Numbered from the stretch's first letter, positions 36,479 to 46,589 are shown. The stretch is 64,000 nucleotides of DNA from Undibacterium sp. KW1 (GCF_009937955.1 NZ_AP018439.1:3534001-3598000), one strand, 5' to 3'. The notes: a model not told the origin generated them from the letters alone. Program-made: numbers and translations.

Positions 36479-37609
36479 TTACGCAGCCAGGATTTTGCCG
36501 TTACGGACGAAAGGCAGTTTGACCACAGACGCCGCCAATTGCTTGTCACGGATAACAACATGCACAGTATCGCCTACAGACACGCCCATAGGCAAACGTG
36601 CCAGCGCAATTGCCAGCTGCATGGTCGGGCTAAAAGTACCGCTGGTGATTTCGCCTTCACCTTGTGCGCATACTACTTTTTGATGGGCGCGCAGGATGCC
36701 GCCTTTTTCACGCAGGATCAATCCCAGGAACTGGGCATTCTGGCCTTGTGCTTGCAGCGCTTGCTTGCCCACGAAATCACGTTCACTGACCAGGTCGATG
36801 GTCCATGCCAGGCCAGCATCGAGCGGGTTGACTGTTTCATCCATGTCTTGACCATACAGATTCATGCCAGCTTCCAGGCGCAGGGTGTCACGCGCACCAA
36901 GGCCAGCAGGTTTGACGCCTGCTGCTGCAAGGGCATTCCACAAATCCGTGACGCGATCAGCGGAAACAGCAATTTCAAAACCGTCTTCACCGGTATAACC
37001 AGTGCGTGCCACCATGACTTCACCAAAGGAAGTGTCAGCAACGATGACTGCGTTAAAAGGTTTGATTTCTGCACTGGCAGCTTTGGTTTCTGGCAAGACT
37101 TCCCATGCCTTGGCGCGGGCGTTCGGACCCTGCACTGCTACCAGGGCAAAGGCATTAGCGCCATCGCGGCGCTGGGTAATGGTCAGGCCGCTATTGGTTT
37201 CTGCATTGCGGGCGTTCATCCAGGCAATGTCTTTTTCTGCCGTGCCAGCATTGACGACCAGGCGGAACCAGTTTTCGTTGAAGAAATAAATGATGAGGTC
37301 GTCGATGACCGTGCCTTCAGGCTTCAGCATGCAGGAATACAAGGCCTTGCCCGCGACCTGCAATTTATCGACATTATTGGCAACCAGGCCACGCAGGAAG
37401 CTGCGTACATTCTCGCCCTGCAAATCAACGACACACATATGGGATACATCAAACATGCCGCAATCTGTGCGCACTGCATGATGTTCTTCGATTTGGGAAC
37501 CATAGTTGACGGGCATGTCCCAACCGCCAAAATCAACCATTTTTGCACCAGCCGCACGATGGGCTGCATTGAGGGGAGTTGCCTTGAGTGATGTCGCTGC
37601 TTGCGTCAT
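36479..37609 (-). CDS. gcvT: Aminomethyltransferase GcvT
   Basis: A 376-residue T protein transferring the methylene group to tetrahydrofolate and releasing ammonia. Typical pieces are [27 protein letters not shown], and [10 protein letters not shown], and the folate-site [14 protein letters not shown]. The ATG at 37609 has GAGG upstream; the open frame back to 37732 would run into the riboswitch and is not coding. First gene of the operon. Confidence 0.96.
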   Translation of the reverse strand: MTQAATSLKATPLNAAHRAAGAKMVDFGGWDMPVNYGSQIEEHHAVRTDCGMFDVSHMCVVDLQGENVRSFLRGLVANNVDKLQVAGKALYSCMLKPEGTVIDDLIIYFFNENWFRLVVNAGTAEKDIAWMNARNAETNSGLTITQRRDGANAFALVAVQGPNARAKAWEVLPETKAASAEIKPFNAVIVADTSFGEVMVARTGYTGEDGFEIAVSADRVTDLWNALAAAGVKPAGLGARDTLRLEAGMNLYGQDMDETVNPLDAGLAWTIDLVSERDFVGKQALQAQGQNAQFLGLILREKGGILRAHQKVVCAQGEGEITSGTFSPTMQLAIALARLPMGVSVGDTVHVVIRDKQLAASVVKLPFVRNGKILAA

Positions 37610-37693
37610 GAGTGCCTCATTACCAGATTGCCAGATTGAAGGGACGAACAAACGCATGCCGACGAATAAACGCCGCATGCGCTGAAATCGCAT

Positions 37694-37921
37694 ACCCCTC
37701 TGTCCTGGTACCTGAGAGATTACGGGAGCCATGTATGTTTGCTGCCCGCGCGCACCTTCGGTGGGTAGTCCGGCGAATATTTATAACAATAAACGTATCT
37801 GCCGCTACCGCTCTCCAGAGTTGGGGCAACTTTTAACTACCCCGTTGATCGGTCCTTTTGCCTGAGAGTTTTTTGGGTATTAGCCCCTTCGGCGGCGACT
37901 ATCGTCACGCTCTCCCGATCA
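37694..37921 (-). ncRNA. Tandem glycine riboswitch
   Basis: On the minus strand the first aptamer (about 37921-37847) shows CGGGAGAGC, the CCGAAGG turn and ACTCTCAGGCAAAAGGAC. The second (about 37820-37694) shows TGGAGAGCGG, CACCGAAGGTGC and TCTCTCAGGTACCAGGAC. These are the conserved cores of both glycine aptamers, directly upstream of gcvT, where the class normally turns expression on when glycine is abundant. No classic terminator follows, so control may act on translation. Confidence 0.96.
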
Positions 37922-37930
37922 AGTAGCGCG

Positions 37931-37936
37931 ATTATA
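37931..37936 (-). promoter_or_regulatory. -10 box of the gcv operon
   Basis: A perfect TATAAT on the minus strand, ten bases before the first aptamer. No good -35 hexamer at the expected spacing. Confidence 0.6.
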
Positions 37937-38376
37937 TAAGGCTTGCAAGGGCTTGGATAGTTGAGCGTGGAAATATTTACATAAAAGCCTATCGCACAGT
38001 TAAAAAATGACCAAAACGACAAGTAACGACAAATATAGCAAGTTTGCGAGCAATAAAACCACTTATACAACCTACTTGAAACTTACGCGAAACTTACTAC
38101 GACAGTCTGATAAACAAAACCGCAATCAACCAGACCACTATCTGTTTTGACGCTCATCTCTGTATTAATTTGTAACTATTGTTTGAAGAGGAAACAATCA
38201 CGAGAATGATCAGCATCCCTTGTTACTCTAGGTTCGCATTTTATTTCTATAGTGCAAATATTCGCTTCACCAAATTGAAAGCCAGCCCAGATTTCTTGAT
38301 TCAAAAGAGATCAGTTGTGCAGATGTTTTGGTAAGCGAATTTTTTTTAACTAACGAAACAAAAACCCGGAGGGAAA
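37937..38376. other. Divergent gap between gcv promoter and pectate lyase
   Basis: AT-rich region that must hold the pectate lyase promoter. I could not pick out a reliable promoter or operator. A GGAGGG ribosome site is present just before the ATG at 38377. Confidence 0.4.
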
Positions 38377-39747
38377 ATGAATAACAAGAAATTGAAATTG
38401 ATCGCCTTTGCCATTATTGCAGCGTCTGGCAGTGCAGCTAATGTTTTTGCAGCAGACTGGCCCTCGGGCTTTTCTAAATGCGCCGATGAAGGCGGCACCT
38501 GCAAAGTAGGCGACAAAGCACTGCAGGTATCATTTGGATTGAAGGATAAATGGGTCATCAAATCCCTGTCGGGCAATGTCAGTTGTACAGCCGCCACCTT
38601 TGGCGTGGCAGCAACCGCCGACACCAAAGAAAAATGTGCCGTTGGCCCAGCTGGCACGCCAGATACTGGCGGAGGCAGTGGCTCAAATGATGGCTCAGGT
38701 TCAGGCACTGGCACAGGAACCGCGCCAGCCGGACACAGTGGCGGCTTTGCCGGGCTGGTCACTGGTGGTGGTACAGTTGCCGCTGTAACAGTCACGACTG
38801 CGGCACAAATGCAGGCAGCAATTGATGCCTACAACGGCACTGGTGGCCTGGTGATACGCTATAACGGCACGTTTGATTTCCGCACTATTCCTGATGCATG
38901 CACACAATGGAAAAAAGCCAAAGGTGCGATAGTCGAAATCAAGAATAAGGGCAATATCACGATAGAAGGCAGCAATGGCTCGGCGGCTAATTTTGGAATC
39001 GCGGTCAAAGGTGGCGCGACCAATGTCATTATCCGCAACATGACCATAGGCTTACTGCCTGGCTCTATTGATGCCATAGGCATTGAAGGCCAGAGTGGCA
39101 AATTCCCAGGCTATGTCTGGATAGACCACAACACCCTGTTCAGCTCACTTGCCGAATGCCCGGGTGCGGGTGACCTGGAGTTTGATGGCCTGGTGGATAA
39201 CAAGGCAGGTGCGCATCACATCACCTACTCTTATAACTACATCCATGATCATCACAAAGTAGGCCTGATCGGTTCCAGCGACAGCGATGCAAGTGACCGC
39301 TACATCACTTTCCATCATAATTATTATAAAAACGTAGGCTCACGCCTGCCACTGCAGCGCGGTGGTTATACCCATATCTATAATAATCTGTATAGCGATA
39401 TCAAAACCTCGGGCATCAATGTGCGCATGCAGGGCTATTCCCTGATCGAAAGCAATTACTTCGAAAACTCACAAAACCCCGTCACCTCACGCGACAGTGA
39501 TGTGCTTGGCTATTGGGAATTGCGCAACAATAATATCAAGACGCCTGCCGACTTCAACACTTATGGCATCAATTGGGTAGCGAGCGATTCCAAGCCCAGC
39601 CGTGATGCAACAGACTGGGTAACGACATCGCATTTACCAGTTGGCATACCTTATAGCTATACACCAGATGCACCTGCCTGTCTGAAGCAAAAACTGCCTG
39701 CGGTCGCGGGTGCTGGCACTTCTCTGGCAAAACTGAGTTGTAAATAA
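38377..39747 (+). CDS. Secreted pectate lyase (PL1) with N-terminal Cys domain
   Basis: A 456-residue exported enzyme cleaving polygalacturonate by beta-elimination. Signal peptide (cleavage near VFAAD), a small domain at about 27-90 with four Cys (35, 42, 70, 87; pattern C-x2-EGG-x-C...W...C), a Gly/Ser/Thr linker (90-120) and the PL1 beta-helix. Hallmarks: WIDHNT and SRLPLQRGG, the latter with the catalytic Arg, plus Ca-site acidic residues around GDLEFDG. The small domain may bind polysaccharide, by analogy with similar Cys-containing modules on other secreted glycan enzymes. Stands alone with its own terminator. Confidence 0.92.
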   Translation: MNNKKLKLIAFAIIAASGSAANVFAADWPSGFSKCADEGGTCKVGDKALQVSFGLKDKWVIKSLSGNVSCTAATFGVAATADTKEKCAVGPAGTPDTGGGSGSNDGSGSGTGTGTAPAGHSGGFAGLVTGGGTVAAVTVTTAAQMQAAIDAYNGTGGLVIRYNGTFDFRTIPDACTQWKKAKGAIVEIKNKGNITIEGSNGSAANFGIAVKGGATNVIIRNMTIGLLPGSIDAIGIEGQSGKFPGYVWIDHNTLFSSLAECPGAGDLEFDGLVDNKAGAHHITYSYNYIHDHHKVGLIGSSDSDASDRYITFHHNYYKNVGSRLPLQRGGYTHIYNNLYSDIKTSGINVRMQGYSLIESNYFENSQNPVTSRDSDVLGYWELRNNNIKTPADFNTYGINWVASDSKPSRDATDWVTTSHLPVGIPYSYTPDAPACLKQKLPAVAGAGTSLAKLSCK

Positions 39748-39799
39748 ATCTGACTATATCTTGATTAAGTCTGATTAAGTCCGATTGAGTCGGCACCTA

Positions 39800-39829
39800 C
39801 TGGGCGGCAATCATGCCGTCCAGTTTTTT
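39800..39829 (+). terminator. Terminator of the pectate lyase gene
   Basis: CTGGGCGGC pairs with GCCGTCCAG (one G-U) around a six-base loop, then six T. Confidence 0.85.
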
Positions 39830-39831
39830 GT

Positions 39832-40104
39832 CTAATCATTACGACGATGTTCCTGATTCAGTAAAGGAAGATAAAGCCTAGCCGCACCTCGCCCAGTATA
39901 AAATTCTTTCAACTGCCTCAGTTCTGAAAGATAGCGACTCCAGAATGAATTCCATTTCTTGATTTTCCTGGGGGAAGGCACACGCAGCTTCCAGTGCACA
40001 CGAATGCTCTCCTTGCCACAATGCGGACAAAAAAAGGCCGGGATATTTTGATCCTTGCGCTGCAACTTCTTACAGTCAAGACAGGCAAAAGTACGATTAC
40101 TCAT
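39832..40104 (-). CDS. Small zinc-ribbon protein
   Basis: A 90-residue basic protein with one treble-clef/zinc-ribbon: CLDCKK near residue 8 and CPHCGKES near residue 26. The rest is Lys/Arg/Trp-rich (RKIKKWNSFWSRYLSELRQL), suggesting nucleic-acid or ribosome contact. Not recognised further. It stands between the pectate lyase terminator and the penicillin acylase gene on the same strand as the latter. Confidence 0.6.
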   Translation of the reverse strand: MSNRTFACLDCKKLQRKDQNIPAFFCPHCGKESIRVHWKLRVPSPRKIKKWNSFWSRYLSELRQLKEFYTGRGAARLYLPLLNQEHRRND

Positions 40105-40167
40105 TATTCTTAAAAACCGTCAAAAAAACATTTCAAATAGTATTGTTGAGGTTTTTGACTTCCTTAA

Positions 40168-42588
40168 TTATTTCGCTCTTAATGTCAGCGTACCAGTAGC
40201 GTGAGCAGCAACATCCTTATCACTCAAATACTGCGGCACATAAGCGCCAGCCGCAAAGCCTTTGGCCTGATCATTGTAATGCGCATCAAACAACACCCCG
40301 CTCTGCCCTACCGGGTTGATACCTAAAGCTTTTGACGCATCGGCAAAATCGATCAGGCGCCTTGTCGATGGGCCATATACCACATCCCATGGTGCCGGGC
40401 CTATTGCTGCCGCCAGGTTATTAGGCACTTCACGCCCGCCAGCAACTTCAAACGGGCCGATGTTGAATATCTTGTCCAGCGGCTTTTGTTGGGAAAGCGG
40501 ATGCTTGTGTGTCAGGGTGTGCGCCTTCGCCCAGGTCCATTGCTTGCTGTCGTTACCAAACGTCTTTTGCAGATGTGAGATGCTGTCGCGCCATGCCAGT
40601 GCCAGGATATCGTCGCGAGTTTCTAGCGATGCTGTTGAGCGATTATCCCACCACGGAGAATTCGCGTCTGCCAGCAGGCGTGGCAAAGCATCATCGAGGG
40701 CGCGGGTACGCAAGAGATTCTTGAACTGGATTTCACCCACCTCATCAGCCATTGCCGCATAGATGATCTGGTACAGCAATTGGCCGAAGATGGTGGGTGC
40801 TATGCTATTCGCCTGGTAGCTGCCATCCCATTTTTCCAGCTGCTCCAGCAGGCGTTTACCATCTGCATCAGTTATTTGCTTGCGCAAAATAGGCAATATG
40901 GATGGCAAAATCTGGGCGGCATAAGCTGTCTTGTTATCAAGCTGTAGCGCCTGGCTGTTTTTGGTATTCCACTTGACTCCTGGTTGCAAAAGCAAGGCTT
41001 CCAGTCTGCGTGCGCGTTCGTTCAAGTTGTAATAACCGGGGATGGCAAAATCAGCTGTTGGCAAAGGTTGCTGGTTAGCGGAGACAATAAAGCCACGGGC
41101 AGGATTTACTTCATGCGGATTATCGGCAAAATCAGTAAAGCCAGGCTTGTCAGCTTCTGCCTTGCTGCCATCAAGGATGAAAGCAGGATTCACATCAGCT
41201 GGCCGCTTGACCAGTTTCGCCGCCGCCCACCAGGCGATATCGCCTTGCGCATTTGCCCAGACCACATTCAAGCCAGGCGCATGGATATTGCTGGCAGCAT
41301 GGGCAGCGATGTCTTTTGTGCCAGCACGGTTCAACTCATAAAACGCATCAAGCACGGGGTTTTCAGTTTCCAGAAATGCCCACCACATGGCGATGGGTTT
41401 GGCAGTCATATCGTCACCCCAGGCCTGACGAAAGGCGTCGCTGATGATGGGGCCATGAGGAGACGTCCGTAATAGCAATTTTATTGTGTCAGCTCCTTTG
41501 ACCTTGATAATTTCTTCGCGGCTTTGCATATCCACCCATTGCCCTTTGACCCAGATTTGATTGGGATTTTGTGGATTGATTTTTTCTGCAATGAAGTCAA
41601 CATCATCGTTCTGGAACATGGTCAGCGTCCAGCCAAAGTTCTGGTTATGGCCGAGTAAAGCAAAGGGATTGAGCGCCTGGTGGTGACCATATAATTCAAA
41701 GCCAGGCATTTTGAGATGGGCTTCATACCAGACTGCTGGTGCAGAGTAAGCAATGTGCGGGTCACCTGCAAGCAAGGGTTTGCCACTCGCAGTATTTTTG
41801 CCAGCGACTACCCAGGCATTACTGCCTTCGAACTGCGGCAGGCCAAACTCTTCCATGACTTGCTGACTCGTCGTTGCGATGCGGTTCATCCTGTCCCAGT
41901 CTGTCGCGCTCAATTGCAGGGGCTTGATGACGCCTTCGGGATGCCAGGAAAAATCGAATATACGCAAATAATCTGCACCCAGCTTGTCACGTATCTGTGT
42001 TAATACTGGTTCAGAACGGAAAGCCGCTGCAAAGCTGTAGGCCATGTAACCAGATACAGCAACTGTATCTTCAGCAGTGAATGGCCGCTTGGGTATGCCC
42101 AGCAATTCAAATTCCAGAGGTGCTGCGTGGGTAGCCTGATATTGGTTAATGCCATCGAGATAGGCATCCAGTGCTTTGACTGCGGGGGAGTTTTTGTCCA
42201 GTCTGGCCGCATAGTCAGCCGCATGCTTGCGCAGACCCAGGGTGCGGAACAAGCGGTCCGTATCCAGCAGTTTGGGGCCAAGAATTTCTGCCAGCTCACC
42301 TTTAGCGAGGCGGCGCACCATTTCCATTTGAAACAGCCTGTCCTGCGCATGCACATAACCCAGGGCACGATATAAATCTGCTTCGTTCTTCGCTTCAATA
42401 TGTGGCACACCCCGCTCGTCATATTGCACCGTCACTTCGGCTTGCAAACCCGTGAGCACCTGATTTCCCGAGCGTTGCACGCGCTTGCCATACAGATGGA
42501 CAGTGGCGGCGGTGATAATGATCAACAGCAGGCCAAGCAATACAAGCAGACTCCATTTCAGCAGGCGTTTCATTCGTTCGCTTTCCAT
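40168..42588 (-). CDS. Penicillin acylase family (Ntn) hydrolase
   Basis: An 806-residue protein anchored by one N-terminal helix (about 8-30). It has the architecture of self-cleaving penicillin/AHL acylases: alpha region (YDERGVPHIEAKNEADLYRALGYVHAQDRLFQMEM), spacer, and the catalytic Ser at the start of the beta chain in EGSNAWVVAGKNTASGKPLLAGDPH. Substrates of family members include beta-lactams, acyl-homoserine lactones and other N-acyl amides, so quorum quenching is possible but unproven. An in-frame ATG at 42573 is an alternative start. Confidence 0.9.
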   Translation of the reverse strand: MESERMKRLLKWSLLVLLGLLLIIITAATVHLYGKRVQRSGNQVLTGLQAEVTVQYDERGVPHIEAKNEADLYRALGYVHAQDRLFQMEMVRRLAKGELAEILGPKLLDTDRLFRTLGLRKHAADYAARLDKNSPAVKALDAYLDGINQYQATHAAPLEFELLGIPKRPFTAEDTVAVSGYMAYSFAAAFRSEPVLTQIRDKLGADYLRIFDFSWHPEGVIKPLQLSATDWDRMNRIATTSQQVMEEFGLPQFEGSNAWVVAGKNTASGKPLLAGDPHIAYSAPAVWYEAHLKMPGFELYGHHQALNPFALLGHNQNFGWTLTMFQNDDVDFIAEKINPQNPNQIWVKGQWVDMQSREEIIKVKGADTIKLLLRTSPHGPIISDAFRQAWGDDMTAKPIAMWWAFLETENPVLDAFYELNRAGTKDIAAHAASNIHAPGLNVVWANAQGDIAWWAAAKLVKRPADVNPAFILDGSKAEADKPGFTDFADNPHEVNPARGFIVSANQQPLPTADFAIPGYYNLNERARRLEALLLQPGVKWNTKNSQALQLDNKTAYAAQILPSILPILRKQITDADGKRLLEQLEKWDGSYQANSIAPTIFGQLLYQIIYAAMADEVGEIQFKNLLRTRALDDALPRLLADANSPWWDNRSTASLETRDDILALAWRDSISHLQKTFGNDSKQWTWAKAHTLTHKHPLSQQKPLDKIFNIGPFEVAGGREVPNNLAAAIGPAPWDVVYGPSTRRLIDFADASKALGINPVGQSGVLFDAHYNDQAKGFAAGAYVPQYLSDKDVAAHATGTLTLRAK

Positions 42589-42774
42589 GTGGCATAGTGA
42601 TCAGATTCTACACTCAGTCGCGAGAATCACGCTGAGAGCGAGTTGCCGTCAATATTGTCAATAATTTATCACCAGAAAAAGACCCTCATAGACTATTGAT
42701 TTTGGCTCACCTATCATCATCTATACGTTTTGCTATTTGCTTAGCCCACGCTTGCCCACTATTCTGGACTGCGC

Positions 42775-44598
42775 ATGACCACTTCCCCACCAACAGCCAC
42801 CTCCTCTGCTGATATTTCCCAGCGTAGCAGTTTCCAAACCCTTAAAGGCTTGCTACCTTTTCTAACACCATACAAGATGCAGTTTGTATTAGCCGGTATT
42901 GCCTTACTGGTGGCAGCCGGTGCTACATTGGCAATACCTTATGCTTTTCGCCAGATGATAGACCTGGGTTTTGGTGGCGGCGACCACAGTATCAAACATG
43001 TGGATCTGACCTTTATTGCCCTGTTTGGGGTGGCCTGTGTGCTGGGCATCGCGACGGCTGCCAGGTTTTACATGGTGTCGTGGCTGGGTGAAAGAGTGAC
43101 GGCAGATATACGCAATGCGGTGTATTCGCATGTGGTAACGCAAAGCCCGGAGTTTTTTGAAACCACGCAAACCGGTGAAGTGCTGTCGCGCCTGACTACC
43201 GATACCACGCTGATACAAACCGTGGTGGGCACCAGTATCTCCATGGCTTTGCGTAACTTCCTGCTCTTCCTTGGCGGCCTGGTGATGCTGTTTATCACCA
43301 GCCCTAAATTGTCTTCCATCATCATTGTCATGCTGGCGGTAGTGGTCTTGCCCATTATCCTGTTTGGTCGTCGTGTACGCACGCTGTCGCGTGACTCCCA
43401 AGACCGGATTGCAGATGCATCAGCAATCGCTGGTGAAATCTTGAATGCAATGCCAACTGTGCAGGCATTCACCCATGAACATATAGAAGCCCAGCGTTTC
43501 TCTGGCACAGTGGAAGGCGCATTTAAAACTGCCATGCGCCGCATACGTGCCCGTTCACTGCTGACAGTCATGGCTATCCTGCTGATCTTTGGAGCTATCG
43601 TCTTTGTATTGTGGCTGGGTGCCCATGCCGTCATGCAAGGCCGCATGAGTGGTGGTGAGCTGGGTCAGTTTATTTTGTATGCATCCATCGTAGCGGGTGC
43701 TGTTGGTGCTTTGTCTGAAGTCATGGGCGATGCCCAGCGTGCAGCAGGCGCAACCGAGCGCCTGCTGGAATTGATCGAGGTCAAATCACCGATACAAAAT
43801 CCAGTAAAAGCACTGAGCTTGCCTACCCGTGCCGAGCATGACCCCAGAGGGGCAGCGCTTTCATTGCAGGGACTGGAATTTCATTACCCTTCGCGCCCCA
43901 ACACCGCAGCCCTGCTAAATCTGAACCTGGACATACAACCTGGCGAAACTGTCGCCATCGTTGGCTCTTCAGGCGCAGGCAAGACGACGCTGTTCCAGAT
44001 GCTCTTACGTTTTTATGATCCGCAACAAGGCAGGATCACACTGGACGGCATCAATATCCGCGAACTGAATTTGCATGAACTGCGTGGCGCGATAGGTGTG
44101 GTGCCGCAGGATACCGTCATCTTCTCAGCCAATGCCATGGAAAACATACGCTACGGCCGCGCCGATGCCAGCGATGCAGAAGTGATAGCGGCAGCGAAAA
44201 TGGCAGCCGCGCATGAGTTTATAGAAAGACTGCCAGAAGGCTATCAATCCTTCCTCGGCGAGCGTGGTGTGCGACTGTCTGGCGGACAAAAACAAAGGAT
44301 AGCCATTGCCCGCGCCCTGCTGAAAAACCCGCCACTGCTATTGCTGGATGAAGCCACCAGCGCCCTCGATGCAGAATCAGAACGCCTGGTACAAGGTGCG
44401 CTGGAAGTAGCCATGCAGGGCCGCACTACCCTGATCATTGCACACAGGTTGGCCACCGTACAGCGTGCCAACCGTATTATCGTCATGGAGCATGGCCGCA
44501 TTGTGGAAACCGGCACTCACTCCTCGCTGGTAGAGCAAGGCGGGGTTTATGCAAAACTGGCAGCACTACAATTTGATTTGCACAGAAGCGAAGAATAA
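42775..44598 (+). CDS. MsbA-like ABC exporter (fused membrane and ATPase domains)
   Basis: A 607-residue half-transporter. Six membrane helices in the first 330 residues, then the ATPase domain with Walker A GSSGAGKT, signature LSGGQKQRIAIARALL, Walker B LLLLDEATSALD and the switch His in IAHRLATV. It should act as a homodimer. The family exports lipids, drugs or peptides; the substrate is not evident from context. Confidence 0.92.
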   Translation: MTTSPPTATSSADISQRSSFQTLKGLLPFLTPYKMQFVLAGIALLVAAGATLAIPYAFRQMIDLGFGGGDHSIKHVDLTFIALFGVACVLGIATAARFYMVSWLGERVTADIRNAVYSHVVTQSPEFFETTQTGEVLSRLTTDTTLIQTVVGTSISMALRNFLLFLGGLVMLFITSPKLSSIIIVMLAVVVLPIILFGRRVRTLSRDSQDRIADASAIAGEILNAMPTVQAFTHEHIEAQRFSGTVEGAFKTAMRRIRARSLLTVMAILLIFGAIVFVLWLGAHAVMQGRMSGGELGQFILYASIVAGAVGALSEVMGDAQRAAGATERLLELIEVKSPIQNPVKALSLPTRAEHDPRGAALSLQGLEFHYPSRPNTAALLNLNLDIQPGETVAIVGSSGAGKTTLFQMLLRFYDPQQGRITLDGINIRELNLHELRGAIGVVPQDTVIFSANAMENIRYGRADASDAEVIAAAKMAAAHEFIERLPEGYQSFLGERGVRLSGGQKQRIAIARALLKNPPLLLLDEATSALDAESERLVQGALEVAMQGRTTLIIAHRLATVQRANRIIVMEHGRIVETGTHSSLVEQGGVYAKLAALQFDLHRSEE

Positions 44599-44606
44599 AA
44601 ACCTTG

Positions 44607-44641
44607 AGGCTGTTGCAAAGCATCTGACTTTGCAACAGCCT
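44607..44641. terminator. Hairpin between convergent ABC exporter and TetR genes
   Basis: A 14-bp perfect stem (AGGCTGTTGCAAAG and complement) around a seven-base loop, located between the two stops. No T run, so a bidirectional but T-poor terminator. Confidence 0.6.
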
Positions 44642-44651
44642 AAGCCTTAAA

Positions 44652-45227
44652 TTACGCAGCAGTCTTTTCCAGACTAGTGGCAACTGCCTGCAAAATGCGC
44701 TGGGAAAATCTCTCATCTTCTGCGACACGCGCCAACACTACCGCGCCCACCATACTGGCCAAAGCCAGCATTGCCTTGGCCTCTCTTTTCTCTTTCGTTT
44801 CGCCAGGCAGCAAATCCGTCAGCACCGCCATCAAGTCCTGCGCGCCTTTATCGGCAACTTTGCGGACAGTGTCGTTTTGCCTGGCCATATCTGACCCGAG
44901 AGCTGCGAGGGCACAACCCCTGCCTGGCTTGTCCCTGTGCGCTGGAGACAGATAATCATTGGCGATGCGTGACAGGGCAGTATCCGGGGATTCTGCCTGC
45001 CAGCGTTTCCAGCGCTCTGCGGAGCGCCCCAGACTCAATGCGCAAGTTTGCGCAATCAGGTCTTCTTTGGAAGAAAAGTTTCCATAAAAGCCACCATGGG
45101 TCAAACCTGCACCCTTCATCAGATCGACCACGCTGACACCGTCATAGCCACGCTCGCGGAATAGCTGTGAAGCCACATCCAAAATGCGTTGGCGATTTTC
45201 ATTTGCCTGTTCTCTGCTGACTTTCAT
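44652..45227 (-). CDS. TetR/AcrR family repressor
   Basis: A 191-residue regulator with an N-terminal HTH (NRQRILDVASQLFRERGYDG...VVDLMKGAGLTHGGFYGNFSSKEDL, about 10-55, split here) and a helical ligand domain with GRGCALAALGSDMARQ. It is divergent from an MFS transporter gene 112 bp away, the standard layout of a repressor and its efflux pump. Confidence 0.9.
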   Translation of the reverse strand: MKVSREQANENRQRILDVASQLFRERGYDGVSVVDLMKGAGLTHGGFYGNFSSKEDLIAQTCALSLGRSAERWKRWQAESPDTALSRIANDYLSPAHRDKPGRGCALAALGSDMARQNDTVRKVADKGAQDLMAVLTDLLPGETKEKREAKAMLALASMVGAVVLARVAEDERFSQRILQAVATSLEKTAA

Positions 45228-45252
45228 GGCACTACTCCATCAATAAATTCTC

Positions 45253-45280
45253 TTGACATTATAGATTATAAACGTAATAT
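45253..45280 (+). promoter_or_regulatory. Promoter of the MFS transporter gene
   Basis: TTGACA (45253-45258), a 16-base spacer, then TAATAT (45275-45280). The AT-rich spacer contains overlapping ATTATA/TATAAT-like dyads that could be the TetR operator. Confidence 0.6.
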
Positions 45281-45339
45281 ATACAATCATGATGACCATC
45301 ATTTAAATCAGATCCGCCCTTACATTCACGGAAAACAAT

Positions 45340-46560
45340 ATGGATACCAGGAACAATCTATTGCACAAATATCCAGCTATCTGGCTAGTGCTATTGGGTA
45401 CTGCTGGCACTTTTGCCCTGACCATGGGGGCACGGCAAAGCATGGGCTTGTTTCTTAGCCCGATGAATACTGCCACTGGCCTGGGCGTAGGCAATATCAG
45501 CCTGGCTTTCGCCTTTGGGCAATTGTGGTGGGGTCTGACGCAGCCATTTGCGGGGGCCTTTGCTGACAAGATGGGTGCTGGCCGCGTCTTGTGCGCAGGT
45601 ATCATTCTGGTGGCAGTGGGCACTTTCATCACGCCGCTGATGACGACAACGGCAGGCCTGATCTTTGCCATAGGCATGCTGGCGGCTGGCGGTGCTGGCA
45701 TGGCCGGGCCAGCGGTGCTGATGGCAACTGCCACCCGCATGATCCCAGCAGAAAAACGTGGCATCGCTACCGGCATCGTCAATGCGGGCGGCTCTTTTGG
45801 TCAGTTTTTGATGGCACCAATCGCCATCACGCTGATGGGTTTGTATGGCTGGAATAATGCCATGCAGATCATGGGCTTGATAGTCTTGCTGGCCTTGCCC
45901 GCTGCCTATTTGTTACGTGGAAAACCTGTGCAAGCTGCCAGTACAGGGCAAGCACCGATCAGCACGTCCAAAGCAATCTCCATCGCCCTGAAAAATCCCA
46001 GCTACCTGATGCTGGCAGCAGGCTTTTTTGTGTGCGGCTTCCATGTGGCTTTTCTTGCCACCCATTTGCCGGGCGTAATCAGCCTGTGTGGTTTGCCTGC
46101 AGAGTTTGGCGGCTGGGCGCTGGCCATGCTGGGCCTGTTCAACATCATAGGCAGCATTTCCATGGGCTGGGCAGTTGGCAAGTGGCGCATGAAGTCACTG
46201 CTGTCCTTGCTGTATGCGACACGTGCACTGGCCGTCATCCTGTTTTTGCTGGCACCTAAAACTGGCGCCGTTGTACTGGTATTTGCCGCCGTCATGGGGT
46301 TGACTTTCTTATCGACGGTACCACCGACTGCCGGTCTGGTAGCGAAGTTGTTTGGCCCAGAAAATATGGCCAGCCTGTTTGGCATCGTCATGCTGACACA
46401 TCAGATCGGTGGCTTCCTGGGTGTCTGGCTGGGTGGCAAGGTACTGGAGGCAAATGGCAACTTCAATTTGCTCTGGTATATCGATATCACGCTGGCAGTG
46501 GGCGCAGCCCTGATACATTTACCCATACGGGAAAAACAATTGCAACTGCAGGCAGCCTAG
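45340..46560 (+). CDS. MFS transporter
   Basis: A 406-residue carrier with 12 hydrophobic segments and the loop motif DKMGAGRVL between helices 2 and 3. The divergent TetR gene suggests inducible efflux. The group (GANLAGE FGQLWWGL...) resembles OFA/oxalate-formate-like or monocarboxylate-type MFS members, so import of an organic acid is also possible. Confidence 0.88.
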   Translation: MDTRNNLLHKYPAIWLVLLGTAGTFALTMGARQSMGLFLSPMNTATGLGVGNISLAFAFGQLWWGLTQPFAGAFADKMGAGRVLCAGIILVAVGTFITPLMTTTAGLIFAIGMLAAGGAGMAGPAVLMATATRMIPAEKRGIATGIVNAGGSFGQFLMAPIAITLMGLYGWNNAMQIMGLIVLLALPAAYLLRGKPVQAASTGQAPISTSKAISIALKNPSYLMLAAGFFVCGFHVAFLATHLPGVISLCGLPAEFGGWALAMLGLFNIIGSISMGWAVGKWRMKSLLSLLYATRALAVILFLLAPKTGAVVLVFAAVMGLTFLSTVPPTAGLVAKLFGPENMASLFGIVMLTHQIGGFLGVWLGGKVLEANGNFNLLWYIDITLAVGAALIHLPIREKQLQLQAA

Positions 46561-46589
46561 GCCGCGCTGCGTCAACATGACAGCAGGGT

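Noticed and set aside
37610..37732. N-terminal extension of gcvT
   Set aside because: The extra 41 codons run into the conserved second glycine aptamer, and the ATG at 37609 has a proper ribosome site and the family start.
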